Shown piece by piece: positions 34,221-43,298 of a stretch of 64,000 bases of DNA. Origin of the DNA: Erysipelotrichaceae bacterium (GTDB lineage Bacteria; Bacillota_I; Bacilli_A; Erysipelotrichales; Erysipelotrichaceae). Position 1 is the stretch's first letter, and every line of letters begins with the position of its first letter. The notes below the pieces were generated by a model that was not told the DNA's origin, did not search any database, and saw nothing but the letters and a program-made list of their open reading frames with translations. The DNA lies in the NCBI GenBank assembly GCA_017432895.1, contig JAFRIG010000017.1, forward strand, positions 45,064 through 109,063, in the 5' to 3' direction. A program made the position numbers and the translations under genes.

Positions 34221-35429
34221 CTATTGTCTCCATAAGGGCATAGACATGCAACGGGGACCGCCCCTGCCTCTGGATAACTCTGAACCGGGCATCCGCAATA
34301 CCTCAATACCATGGGCTTCCAAGAGTTCATTGGTGATCTCGTTACGCTCATAGACTAAGATCTTTCCTGGCGCAATACATAAGGTATTGGAACCGTCATT
34401 CCATTGTTCGCGCTGGGAAGCGATGGAGTCGCTGCCCCCGCAGGAGATCAGTTCGACATTACTCAGATGCAAAGCCTTGGCCAGGATCTTTTCCGGATTC
34501 TCATCGACCCGGCAGATCCCGAAACCTTCGCTCTCTCTATTTAAAGAGAAGATCCGCAAAGCCTCGTTGATCCCCGGATGGATCGTGAATTTGTCGTGGT
34601 CGATCTGGGTGAAGACCGTATCCAGATGCATGAAGGAACGGTTCTTCGGGATCGAAAAGACCAGGATCTGCTTTAGAGGACTTTCTTCATCTCTGAAGAT
34701 GTGCTTGGCCAGAAATTCGATGGCATTGGCCTCCGTCCTCTGGGAGATGCCGATCGCCAATACTTCCTTGGAAAGATTGATGATATCGCCGCCTTCGATA
34801 TGATAGGGATCATTGCGGTCATAGTATTTTATGACATCTTTGAAACGGGGATGGTATTTGAAGATATATTCCCCATAGATCGTCTCTCTTCTTCTAGTCT
34901 CGTAGTACATGCGGTTGAGACTGACGCCTTTTCCGATACTGGCGAAGGGATCTCTGGTGAAATAGAGATTGGGCATCGGTGCCACCAGCATATTGTTGGT
35001 GTCGCTGGTCAGATCAGCCAAAGAAGCTTTGATATCCGATTTGACTTCATTGAACTTGATGCCTTCCATACTCTTGAGGACAAGCTGTTTTTCTTCAAGT
35101 TCGGACAAATAACTATACAGCGAAGGATGGTAGCGGGCATCGGGACAGCCTTCAGCTAAAAACTGTTTGATGAAGTCTTCTTTGACCTTTTCATCTTGCA
35201 GAACATCGGCCATCAGATCTTCCAGATACAGTACTTCAACGCCATTGTCCCTTAAGATCTCAGCGAACTCATCATGTTCCCTCTCGGCCACTTTCAGAAA
35301 CGGGATGTCGTCGAAAAGCAACTGAGACAAAGTGTCGGGCGTCAGATTCAAAAGTTCCCGGCCCGGACGGTGCAACAAAACCGTCTTTAAAGCCGCGATC
35401 TCGCTATAAACATTGATTCCATTTGACAT
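34221..35429 (-). CDS. arcA: arginine deiminase
   Basis: 402 residues, the normal length. The guanidine-modifying fold motifs are present: LLHRPGREL near the start, MPNLYFTRDPFA (Asp), EGGDI (the Glu-Gly-Gly-Asp core), HLDTVFT (His) and the catalytic Cys in GRGGPRCMSMPLWRQ at the very end. It hydrolyses arginine to citrulline and ammonia, for ATP via carbamoyl phosphate and for acid resistance. No arcB, arcC or antiporter gene lies in the window, so the rest of the pathway must be elsewhere or missing. Confidence 0.95.
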   Translation of the reverse strand: MSNGINVYSEIAALKTVLLHRPGRELLNLTPDTLSQLLFDDIPFLKVAEREHDEFAEILRDNGVEVLYLEDLMADVLQDEKVKEDFIKQFLAEGCPDARYHPSLYSYLSELEEKQLVLKSMEGIKFNEVKSDIKASLADLTSDTNNMLVAPMPNLYFTRDPFASIGKGVSLNRMYYETRRRETIYGEYIFKYHPRFKDVIKYYDRNDPYHIEGGDIINLSKEVLAIGISQRTEANAIEFLAKHIFRDEESPLKQILVFSIPKNRSFMHLDTVFTQIDHDKFTIHPGINEALRIFSLNRESEGFGICRVDENPEKILAKALHLSNVELISCGGSDSIASQREQWNDGSNTLCIAPGKILVYERNEITNELLEAHGIEVLRMPGSELSRGRGGPRCMSMPLWRQ

Positions 35430-35476
35430 AAACCAAGGACCTCTTTATTTCATTGTATCATTGAACCAAAGAAAAA

Positions 35477-35500
35477 GGGCCGGATCATTCCGCACCCTCA
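35477..35500 (-). terminator. terminator overlapping the stop of the C_GCAxxG gene
   Basis: On the minus strand GGGTGCGG pairs with CCGGCCC around a loop that contains the TGA stop, followed by TTTTTC. It ends the gdhA transcript. Confidence 0.6.
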
Positions 35501-35907
35501 GCTTTCAGTTTTTCGACACTTCTTTCCAGCACTTCAGCGGCCAGCAAGACCGTCTTTAAACAGGAATCCTCTTTGTTGTAGTACTTGGGCTTAAGTTCCG
35601 GACAGCTCAAACCGCCCAGATATTCCTTGAAATCCCTGACGGTGCCGGCAATGACAGGGCGAATCGTAGCCCCCTCTTTTCTGGCACTTTCCTTGACGAT
35701 CATTTTGGATAAGGTCGCCACGATCGAGACCACTGTCCCGCAGACGATTCCGGAATACATGCCCCCGCCAAAACCGCCGAACATCCGCATATCATCTTCA
35801 GTGATATGCAAACCATAGTAGTCGTTGGCCGCCTGAATTAGAGCTTCCGAGCAGTTGTAGTGACGTTCAACATAATAGTATCTTACATATTCTTCCAAAG
35901 TCTTCAT
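35485..35907 (-). CDS. C_GCAxxG_C_C family protein
   Basis: 140 residues. The family is defined by spaced Cys and Gly residues: here HYNCSEAL near the start, GFGGGMYSGIVCGTVVS in the middle and a later Cys pair (SCPELK, DSCLKT). The usual CGA after the Gly motif is CGT. These proteins are thought to be redox or metal proteins, often next to oxidoreductases. It starts one base from the end of the glutamate dehydrogenase gene and is likely in its operon. Confidence 0.75.
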   Translation of the reverse strand: MKTLEEYVRYYYVERHYNCSEALIQAANDYYGLHITEDDMRMFGGFGGGMYSGIVCGTVVSIVATLSKMIVKESARKEGATIRPVIAGTVRDFKEYLGGLSCPELKPKYYNKEDSCLKTVLLAAEVLERSVEKLKAEGAE

Positions 35908-37256
35908 CAGAATATCCCCTGTTCCATCATGGCCTGTGCCACCTTTTCAAAACCGGCGATATTGGCTCCGGCGATCAGATCATAGCCTAGGCCGTATCTT
36001 TCCGCTGCTTCCAGAGACTTGTCGTAGATGCTCTTCATCATAACATGCAGTTTCTCATCGACTTCTTCCGCCGTCCAGGAAAGCCGCTCGGAGTTCTGTG
36101 ACATCTCCAAAGCCGAGACGCCGACACCGCCGGCATTGGCCGCCTTGGAAGGCGCGATGATGACGCCATGTTCCTTGAGATATTCCACCGCCTCATTGGA
36201 AGTGGGCATATTGGAAACTTCGATGTAGTATTTGACCCCGGCTTCCACGATCTTTTTGGCTTCTTCAAGACCGACTTCATTCTGTGTAGCCGCCGGCATG
36301 TAGATATCCACATCTTTGGCACCCCAGAAAGTCTGCTTGGGATAGAATTCACAGCCAAACTTATCGGCATAGGACTTCAGATCCTTGGAATTGGAAGCTC
36401 TCAGATCCAGAATGAACTGCAGCTTCTCCGGCGTAGCGATACCCTCTTCATCGTGGATATAACCGGCCGAACCGGACATATAAGTGACTTTCGCACCTAA
36501 CTGCGCCGCCTTCTTCATGATGCCCCAGGACACGTTACCGTAACCCGAGACCGCGATCCGCTTGCCCTTAATGCTGTCGTTTTCGTGTTTCAATACTTCT
36601 TCAAGATAATAGACAGCCCCATAGCCGGTAGCTTCCGGTCTGATAAGCGAACCGCCATAGGAAAGACCCTTGCCGGTGAGGACGCCGTTTTCAAAAGTCC
36701 CCTTCAAGCGTCTGTATTGGCCATATAAATAACCGATCTCTCGACCGCCGACCCCGATATCACCGGCCGGTACATCGATGTCCGGTCCGATATAGCGGTA
36801 TAAAGCCGTCATGAAACTCTGACAGAAACGCATGATCTCATTATCCGACTTGCCCGCCGGATCAAAATCACTGCCGCCCTTGGCTCCGCCGATCGGCTGA
36901 CCGGTCAAAGAGTTCTTGAAGGTCTGTTCAAAACCCAGAAACTTGACCAGGCTCTCATTGACATTGTCTCTAAAACGCAATCCCCCTTTATAAGGTCCGA
37001 TAGCCCCATTGAACTGGCAACGATAGCCGACATTGGTATGGACATTCCCTTCATCGTCAGTCCAGGTGACTCTGAATCGAAATAGCCTTTCCGGCTCCAC
37101 CATCCTCTTTAAGAGATCCGCTTTCTCATACTCGGGATGGGCGTCGATAACCGGAGCGATCGAAGTGTATACCTCCTCAACGGTCTGAACGAATTCAGGC
37201 TGCTCCTTATATTTGTCTTTGACATAGGCGATCACATCTTCAACATATTTGTTCAT
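35907..37256 (-). CDS. gdhA: glutamate dehydrogenase (NADP type)
   Basis: 449 residues, the normal size of hexameric GDH. Active-site motifs: GGLRFRDNVNE, GGAKGGSDFDP (catalytic Lys and Asp), DVPAGDIGVGGREIGY, the Rossmann loop SGYGNVSWG and PSKAANAGGVGVSALEMSQNS. It aminates 2-oxoglutarate with NH4+ and NADPH; in anaerobes it is a main ammonia-assimilating enzyme. The first gene of an operon with the C_GCAxxG gene; divergent from ppiB. Confidence 0.96.
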   Translation of the reverse strand: MNKYVEDVIAYVKDKYKEQPEFVQTVEEVYTSIAPVIDAHPEYEKADLLKRMVEPERLFRFRVTWTDDEGNVHTNVGYRCQFNGAIGPYKGGLRFRDNVNESLVKFLGFEQTFKNSLTGQPIGGAKGGSDFDPAGKSDNEIMRFCQSFMTALYRYIGPDIDVPAGDIGVGGREIGYLYGQYRRLKGTFENGVLTGKGLSYGGSLIRPEATGYGAVYYLEEVLKHENDSIKGKRIAVSGYGNVSWGIMKKAAQLGAKVTYMSGSAGYIHDEEGIATPEKLQFILDLRASNSKDLKSYADKFGCEFYPKQTFWGAKDVDIYMPAATQNEVGLEEAKKIVEAGVKYYIEVSNMPTSNEAVEYLKEHGVIIAPSKAANAGGVGVSALEMSQNSERLSWTAEEVDEKLHVMMKSIYDKSLEAAERYGLGYDLIAGANIAGFEKVAQAMMEQGIF

Positions 37257-37330
37257 AGCAATTACCTCCGGTTTTTTATGTCCTAATTATAGCCCAAAAT
37301 GTTAGAATGGTGATATTGAGGAAAAGAAAA

Positions 37331-37828
37331 ATGGAAAATGTGAATATCAGAATCATCATGGAAAACGGCAAAGTCATGGAAGCCGAACTCTATCCTGAAG
37401 TTGCACCTATAACGGTCGCCAATTTCGTCAAACTCATCAACGAGAAGTTCTTTGACGGCATCATCTTTCACCGCGTCATCAAAGGTTTCATGATCCAGGG
37501 TGGCGATCCCAGCGGGACCGGTATGGGCGGATCAAAGGAGACTATCAAAGGCGAATTTGCCGCCAACGGCGTCAAAAACGACCTGAAACATACCCGTGGC
37601 GTCTTATCCATGGCCAGGACCATGGACCCCAATTCCGCCTCATCACAGTTCTTCATCATGCATCAGGATGCTCCGCATCTTGATGGCCAGTACGCCGCTT
37701 TCGGCAAGATCACGGATGGTCTGGAGGTGGTCGATGAGATCGCCAATGTCAGGACCGATTTCCGGGATAAACCGCTGGAAACCCAGCGCATCAAAACGAT
37801 CGAAATATATGAAAAGGTCACCGCGTGA
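37331..37828 (+). CDS. ppiB: cyclophilin-type peptidyl-prolyl isomerase
   Basis: 165 residues from ATG 37331, chosen for GAGGAAAAG just upstream; an earlier frame start at 37307 lacks it. The cyclophilin core is clear: FHRVIKGFMIQGGDP (catalytic Arg), GVLSMART and SQFFI. Single-domain, no signal peptide, so cytoplasmic protein folding helper. The stop lies inside a bidirectional terminator shared with an ABC exporter gene. Confidence 0.93.
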   Translation: MENVNIRIIMENGKVMEAELYPEVAPITVANFVKLINEKFFDGIIFHRVIKGFMIQGGDPSGTGMGGSKETIKGEFAANGVKNDLKHTRGVLSMARTMDPNSASSQFFIMHQDAPHLDGQYAAFGKITDGLEVVDEIANVRTDFRDKPLETQRIKTIEIYEKVTA

Positions 37829-37835
37829 CCTTTTC
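37811..37835. terminator. bidirectional terminator between ppiB and ABC exporter
   Basis: Stem GAAAAGGTCAC / GTGACCTTTTC, 11 bp with a three-base loop; ppiB TGA lies in the right arm. Both sides are A/T-rich. Confidence 0.85.
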
Positions 37836-37841
37836 TTGTGT

Positions 37842-39602
37842 CTAATTATCAAACTGCAGCTGATAGAGCTTGTAGTAGTAGCCCCTGTTTTTCAAAAGCT
37901 GCTGGTGATCGCCTCTTTCGACGATCTCACCATTCTGCAAGACGATGATCTGATCGGCATGCTGGATGGTGGAAAGACGATGCGCTACTACTAGCATCGT
38001 ACCGATACTCTTCATCTTTTCCAGTGACTGTTGTATCAATACTTCCGTTTCGGTATCGATGTTGGCCGTTGCCTCATCCAAAATGAGGATCTGCGGCTTG
38101 TGGATGACCGTACGGGCAAATGAGAGTAACTGTCTTTGGCCCTGCGATAAGTTCTCGCCTTTTTCGATGATCTCTTCTTCGACCCCTTTAGGAAGTCTGT
38201 CGATGAAGCTGTCGGCATTGACATAGCGGCAAGCCTCATTTATCTCATCAATTGTAAAGGACTCATCATGCAGGGTGATATTGTCCTTGATGGTACCGGA
38301 GAACAGGAAGACATCCTGAAGCATCTGACCGATGCCTTTTCTTAAGCAGGAGATCTTGATGTCGTTGATGTTGATGCCATCGATCAATATCTCACCCTTC
38401 TGGACTTCGTAGTTTCTCACGATCAGTGACAGGATGGTGGTCTTGCCGGCACCGGTAGCGCCGACAAAGGCGCAGGTCTGTTTGGGTTCGATCACAAAGG
38501 ACACATCCTTTAAGATCCAGTTTTCATCCTTATAGGCGAACCAGACATTCTTGAACTCGATCCTTCCTTCAAAGTCCTCGATCTCCAAGGCATCGGGCTT
38601 ATCCAGAACATCAGGTTTGACATCCAGCAGGTTGAAGATCCTTTCCGAAGCCGTGAAGGCCTTCTGCAAGGCATTGAGCTGGTCGGCCAGATTCTGGATC
38701 GGATTGAAGAATTTGGACAGATACATATAGAAAGCTACGATCTCGCCGGCCGATAAGCCATAGCGGATACCCTGTACGAAACAAAGGGCGATCGAAGCGT
38801 TGTAGATAAAGGAGATCAAAGGCCGATAGACTCCGAATGCCTTGATGACATTGAAACGCTGCTGACGCAGTTTTTCATTCTTCTCGTTGAACTGCTCCTC
38901 CTTAGTCTTTTCCTGATTGAAGACCTGAGTCAGCTTCATGCCGGCCAGGTTTTCCGAAAGGAAGGTGTTGATATCGGAGATGCAGGCTCTCTCCTGTCTA
39001 AAGATCCCTCTGACGACCTTGGAGAAGATATAGGAGATCACAAAGACTACGGCCACCACGCCTAACAAAGAAAGCGAGAGCGATGGGGAGATGAAAAACA
39101 TGATCACATAGACGCCGACTAAAGTCGCCAGATCTCTCAGGATCCTTACTAAGACACCCGTAAACAGATCGGACATCGAAGCCGTATAGGAAGTCACACG
39201 GGTGACCAGAGAACCCACCGGCATCTCGTTAAACTGATTTAAAGACATGTTTTCGATATGTTCGAAGATCTCCTTGCGCAGTCTGTAGATGATCCTTTGA
39301 CCGCAGTTCTGTAAGATTATCGACTCCAGATACAGGAAAAGCTGATTGATACAGACGATCGCAAACGACAGTAAGGACAGATTGACGATCAGTTTGATAT
39401 TGATATTATCCTTTACCAGCTCATCGGTGATGGCACTGGTAAACAAAGGAGAGATCGAATCCAGAACGACATTTAACGCCAACAAAAACAGCGAGAGGAT
39501 AAAACCGCCCTTTTCACTGCTGATATACTTAAGCGTTCTTCTCACCAGAACACCTAAGGGCAGCTTAACGTCGCCTTTCAGTTTTTCCAGTTCGTCATTC
39601 AT
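37842..39602 (-). CDS. heterodimeric ABC exporter, subunit with canonical ATPase site
   Basis: 586 residues from ATG 39602; GGAGAG stands 10-15 bases before it, while the in-frame GTG at 39614 is too close to that site. Six membrane helices (about 25-310), Walker A GATGAGKTTIL, signature NLSQGQRQ and Walker B ILILDEATANID. It pairs with the ABC gene one base upstream. The set is a drug/peptide/lipid exporter by family; substrate unknown. Confidence 0.87.
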   Translation of the reverse strand: MNDELEKLKGDVKLPLGVLVRRTLKYISSEKGGFILSLFLLALNVVLDSISPLFTSAITDELVKDNINIKLIVNLSLLSFAIVCINQLFLYLESIILQNCGQRIIYRLRKEIFEHIENMSLNQFNEMPVGSLVTRVTSYTASMSDLFTGVLVRILRDLATLVGVYVIMFFISPSLSLSLLGVVAVVFVISYIFSKVVRGIFRQERACISDINTFLSENLAGMKLTQVFNQEKTKEEQFNEKNEKLRQQRFNVIKAFGVYRPLISFIYNASIALCFVQGIRYGLSAGEIVAFYMYLSKFFNPIQNLADQLNALQKAFTASERIFNLLDVKPDVLDKPDALEIEDFEGRIEFKNVWFAYKDENWILKDVSFVIEPKQTCAFVGATGAGKTTILSLIVRNYEVQKGEILIDGININDIKISCLRKGIGQMLQDVFLFSGTIKDNITLHDESFTIDEINEACRYVNADSFIDRLPKGVEEEIIEKGENLSQGQRQLLSFARTVIHKPQILILDEATANIDTETEVLIQQSLEKMKSIGTMLVVAHRLSTIQHADQIIVLQNGEIVERGDHQQLLKNRGYYYKLYQLQFDN

Positions 39603-39603
39603 C

Positions 39604-41379
39604 TTAGAGTTCACTCTCCAGTTTCTGCAGATAGACCATCTTGGCGTAGGTCTCGGAAGTATTCAAAAGGTTGGCCGGGGTATCAAAGGCTTCCACACAG
39701 CCATCCTTCAAAACCAGGATCTTGTCCATATGCGCCACCGTGGAAACACGGGAAGCGATGATGATCGTCGTCTTGCCTTTGCGTTTTTCGTTGATATTGT
39801 TTAGGATCGTCTCTTCCGTCTTCATATCGACCGCCGAGACTGAGTCGTCCATGATCATGATCGGCGCATTCTTCATATAGGCCCGTGCGATAGAAATACG
39901 CTGTTTCTGACCGCCCGAAAGAGTCACGCCTCTTTCACCGGTAACCGTTTCATAGCCTTCCGAGAAACCCAAGATATTGTCATCGACATCCGCAAACTTG
40001 GCCGCTTTTCTGATCTCGTTGATATCGGCCTTGTTGTCGGCGAAAGAGATGTTGTTGCGGATATTGTCCGAAAACAGGAAGTTGTCCTGCGGCACATAGG
40101 CGATCGCATCACGAAGACTGGTGATATCGATATCCATCAGATCCACATCATCGATGAAGATCTTGCCTCTTTCGATGTTATATAAGCGTAATAACGAGTT
40201 GACTAAAGTCGTCTTGCCCGAACCGATCTTGCCGACTAATCCCACCATCTCACCCGGCTGTATCTCAAAGGAGACATTCTTTAAGGAGTGGGTATCCCCA
40301 TCGGGATAGGCAAAGGAGAAATCCTTGAAAGTGATCTTGCCTTGGCACTTATCCAAAACGACGGCATTTTCACTGTTGTGGATCTCCTCTTCCTGATCCA
40401 GGAAAGCATAGATACGTCCCGCCGAAGTCTTGAAGCGGGAATGCATCTGTAAGATCTGACCCATGGCGATCATCGGCCAGATCAAAGTATCGACATAGCC
40501 GATGAAAGTCGTCAGCTTGCCAGCCGACATCGTTACCGTATAACCAAATACGCTAACCGGTAAGCCTATAGCCGTGCGATAGACGAAATAGGCACCCAAG
40601 CCCATCAAAGCCGACATCGCTACCCCGATGATCATCTCGATATAGACATCGAACCTGATCGACATCCTGGTGAATTCCAGGTTCTTCTCACTGTTTTCCT
40701 TGGCCACTTTGGAGAAAGCCAGCAGTTCCTGAGCTTCCTTAACGAAGGCCTTGATGACTCTGATGCCCGTGAAAGTTTCCTGAGTAAAGTCATATAACTT
40801 ATCGAACTGCTTCTGTCTTTCTTCCCACTTGTCCGACATGACCTTTTCGACGCGGTTGCCCCAGATCACAAGACTAAGCATCGGCAACAAAGCGATCATC
40901 GACAAAATCGGATCAAGTCTCAACATCTTATATAAGGCGATCACAGTGATAAAGACGGCGTCCACCGACATGATGGTACCCCAGCCCACGAATTCTTCAA
41001 CCGCTTCGACATCCGAAGAGAACCACGACATGATCGTGCCGATCTTGTTTTCGTGGTAGTAGCGCTGGGAAAGTCTTTCGGCTTTTAAGAACATCTGATG
41101 ACGAAGCTGTGCCTCGATCCTGCCTGAAGCCATCATGATCGTAAAACGAAGTAATGCCCTTCCTACCATCAGAACACAGGCAACGATCAATATATTGCGT
41201 ACGATCCCGGAAATATCGTCATATGTGACATTTCTTTTGGTGGAAACGATTTCGACGATACCGCCTAAAAACTCAGGCACATAGGTCTGAGCGATATCGA
41301 CTACCGTATTGGCGATAATGCCGATAGCGAATAGCCAGAAATATTGCAGATAATAGTCTTTGACCGTCTTCTTTTTCAT
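39604..41379 (-). CDS. heterodimeric ABC exporter, subunit with degenerate Walker B
   Basis: 591 residues, six membrane helices, Walker A GKIGSGKTTLVN, signature TLSGGQKQR and Walker B IMIMDDSVSAVD with Asp for the catalytic Glu. First gene of its pair with its own promoter upstream (41407-41435). A short GC hairpin (GCCC-GCAA-GGGC) lies just before the ATG and may hinder ribosome access. Confidence 0.87.
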   Translation of the reverse strand: MKKKTVKDYYLQYFWLFAIGIIANTVVDIAQTYVPEFLGGIVEIVSTKRNVTYDDISGIVRNILIVACVLMVGRALLRFTIMMASGRIEAQLRHQMFLKAERLSQRYYHENKIGTIMSWFSSDVEAVEEFVGWGTIMSVDAVFITVIALYKMLRLDPILSMIALLPMLSLVIWGNRVEKVMSDKWEERQKQFDKLYDFTQETFTGIRVIKAFVKEAQELLAFSKVAKENSEKNLEFTRMSIRFDVYIEMIIGVAMSALMGLGAYFVYRTAIGLPVSVFGYTVTMSAGKLTTFIGYVDTLIWPMIAMGQILQMHSRFKTSAGRIYAFLDQEEEIHNSENAVVLDKCQGKITFKDFSFAYPDGDTHSLKNVSFEIQPGEMVGLVGKIGSGKTTLVNSLLRLYNIERGKIFIDDVDLMDIDITSLRDAIAYVPQDNFLFSDNIRNNISFADNKADINEIRKAAKFADVDDNILGFSEGYETVTGERGVTLSGGQKQRISIARAYMKNAPIMIMDDSVSAVDMKTEETILNNINEKRKGKTTIIIASRVSTVAHMDKILVLKDGCVEAFDTPANLLNTSETYAKMVYLQKLESEL

Positions 41380-41406
41380 AATTAAAGGCCCTTGCGGGCA
41401 AAGAAA

Positions 41407-41435
41407 ATTATACTTGATATAAGTACTTTATTCAA
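41407..41435 (-). promoter_or_regulatory. sigma-A promoter of the second ABC exporter pair
   Basis: On the minus strand TTGAAT (41435-41430) and TATAAT (41412-41407) are 17 bases apart, close to consensus. The spacer contains the quasi-palindrome TACTTATATCAAGTA, a possible operator. Confidence 0.75.
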
Positions 41436-41463
41436 TCGCTTTATACTAACAGTGCAATATAAG

Positions 41464-41487
41464 AAGAACTCCCTGGCGGGAGCTCTT
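41464..41487 (-). terminator. terminator of the MarR-linked ABC operon
   Basis: AAGAACTCCC / GGGAGCTCTT with a four-base loop and one mismatch, just after the stop of the 602-residue exporter gene. On the minus strand CTTCTTATATTG follows. Confidence 0.65.
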
Positions 41488-41489
41488 CA

Positions 41490-43298
41490 TCAGTTTTCAA
41501 ATTGCGAATTATAAAGCTTGTAGTAGAAGCCCTTTTTCTCCATCAGCGAATCATGATCGCCGACTTCCACGACATCGCCCTTGTCCAGCACGATGATGAT
41601 ATCGGCATTACGGATAGTTGACAGACGATGAGCGATCGTAAAGGCCGTTCTGCCTTTTCTTAGCTCTTCCATGGAATCCTGGATCAGCTGTTCAGTACGC
41701 GTATCGACAGAAGAAGTCGCCTCGTCCAAGATCAGGATCTTGGGATCTTTAAGGAAGGCTCTAGCGATCGTAAGCAGCTGCTTTTGACCCTGCGAGATGC
41801 CGCTGGTATCTTCGTTGATCAGAGTGTCATAGCCGTTTTCCAAGGTCTTGATGAAACGGTCGACATGGGCCATCCGGCAGGCTTCATAGATCTCTTCGTC
41901 AGTCGCATCCGGTTTGCCAAAACGGATATTCTCCCTGATCGTACCATCAAACAGCCACGCATCCTGTAAAACCATACCGAAGATCGATCTTAGATCTTCT
42001 CTGGTATAATCCTTAATATCCTTATAATCCACATAGATGGTACCGCCATTGAGTTCATAGAAACGCATCAGCAGCTTGACCAGCGTCGTCTTGCCGGCAC
42101 CCGTGGGACCAACGATCGCTACATCCTTGCCCGGGGCCACATACATCGAAAAGTCGTTGATGACGATCTTATCGGGATCGTAACCGAACCTGACGTTTTC
42201 AAAAGTGACGTTGCCTTCGATCTTGAGCTGACCATCCTCATCTCTGATATTGACCGGGTCACTGGCCTCAGCGACTTCTTCGGTCTCATTCAAAAGATCA
42301 AAGATCCTTTCCGCTGCTGCGATCATGGTCTGGATGGTATTCATCAGCTGCGCGATCGAAGAGATGGGATGTTGCAGACGACGCACATAGGTCGTGAAAG
42401 CCTGTATATCGCCGATGGCCATGACGCCCTGAATGACCTCAAAGCCACCCACCAGACACACTGCCACATAACCGACGTTCTGCAAGAAGCCGGTCAGCGG
42501 ATGCATGACACCCGAATAAAATTGGGACTTGAAAGCCGCATTGCGCAGATTTTCATTGAGTTCATCGAAACGCTGTAAAGATCTGTCTTCATAGTTGTAG
42601 GTTTTCACCAGCATGTGTCCGGAATACATCTCCTCCACATGGCCGTTGATCTCACCCAGATACTTGGAATGAGCCGAGAAGTGTTTCTGTGACTTCTTGA
42701 CCGTGATGGCCGCGATGATACCAGACAAAGGAATTACGATCAAAGAGATGATCGTCAGCTTCCACGATATCGTCAACATCATGAACAAGACACCTACGAT
42801 ATTGACCATGGAGTTGAGGACCTGCGAGATCGTCGAAGTCAGGTTGTTGGCGATATTGTCGACATCGTTGGTGACGCGTGACAAAACATCGCCGTGGGTC
42901 TTGGAATCGAAGTACTTTAAAGGCAGTTTATTGATCTTGCGTGAGATGTCGTCTCTTAATTTATAAGAGATGTTGACCGCAATATTTACATGCAAAGCAT
43001 TGACCAGATAGTCGATCAAAGCGCTGATCGCATAAATGACCAAGATCGTGATGACAAGTCTTCCGATCAGATCGAAATCGATGCCCTCACCTCCGGCATA
43101 CTTGGAAATGATACCGGAAGAGATCAGCGTTGTCACATTGCCGATCAGTTTGGGACCGTAGATGCACATGACGGTGGAAGTCACCATCAGGACCAGGGAG
43201 AGGATGATCCGGGCATAATAGGGTCTTACGTAAGTTGCCAGCTGTTCTAAAGTGCCCTTAAAATTCTTGGGCTTTTCAACTAATCTCATCGGGGGCAT
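41490..43298 (-). CDS. MarR-linked ABC exporter, subunit with canonical ATPase site
   Basis: 602 residues: six membrane helices (about 30-330), Walker A GPTGAGKTTLVKLL, signature GISQGQKQLL and Walker B ILILDEATSSVD. ATG shares one base with the TGA of the 704-residue partner gene. Last gene in the marR operon. By arrangement (MarR plus exporter pair) it likely removes a toxic compound, which also serves as the inducer; this is inference. Confidence 0.88.
   Translation of the reverse strand: MPPMRLVEKPKNFKGTLEQLATYVRPYYARIILSLVLMVTSTVMCIYGPKLIGNVTTLISSGIISKYAGGEGIDFDLIGRLVITILVIYAISALIDYLVNALHVNIAVNISYKLRDDISRKINKLPLKYFDSKTHGDVLSRVTNDVDNIANNLTSTISQVLNSMVNIVGVLFMMLTISWKLTIISLIVIPLSGIIAAITVKKSQKHFSAHSKYLGEINGHVEEMYSGHMLVKTYNYEDRSLQRFDELNENLRNAAFKSQFYSGVMHPLTGFLQNVGYVAVCLVGGFEVIQGVMAIGDIQAFTTYVRRLQHPISSIAQLMNTIQTMIAAAERIFDLLNETEEVAEASDPVNIRDEDGQLKIEGNVTFENVRFGYDPDKIVINDFSMYVAPGKDVAIVGPTGAGKTTLVKLLMRFYELNGGTIYVDYKDIKDYTREDLRSIFGMVLQDAWLFDGTIRENIRFGKPDATDEEIYEACRMAHVDRFIKTLENGYDTLINEDTSGISQGQKQLLTIARAFLKDPKILILDEATSSVDTRTEQLIQDSMEELRKGRTAFTIAHRLSTIRNADIIIVLDKGDVVEVGDHDSLMEKKGFYYKLYNSQFEN

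Noticed and set aside
34221..35429. Full arginine deiminase operon
   Set aside because: Only arcA is present; neighbours are unrelated, and no ornithine transcarbamylase or carbamate kinase gene lies in the window.
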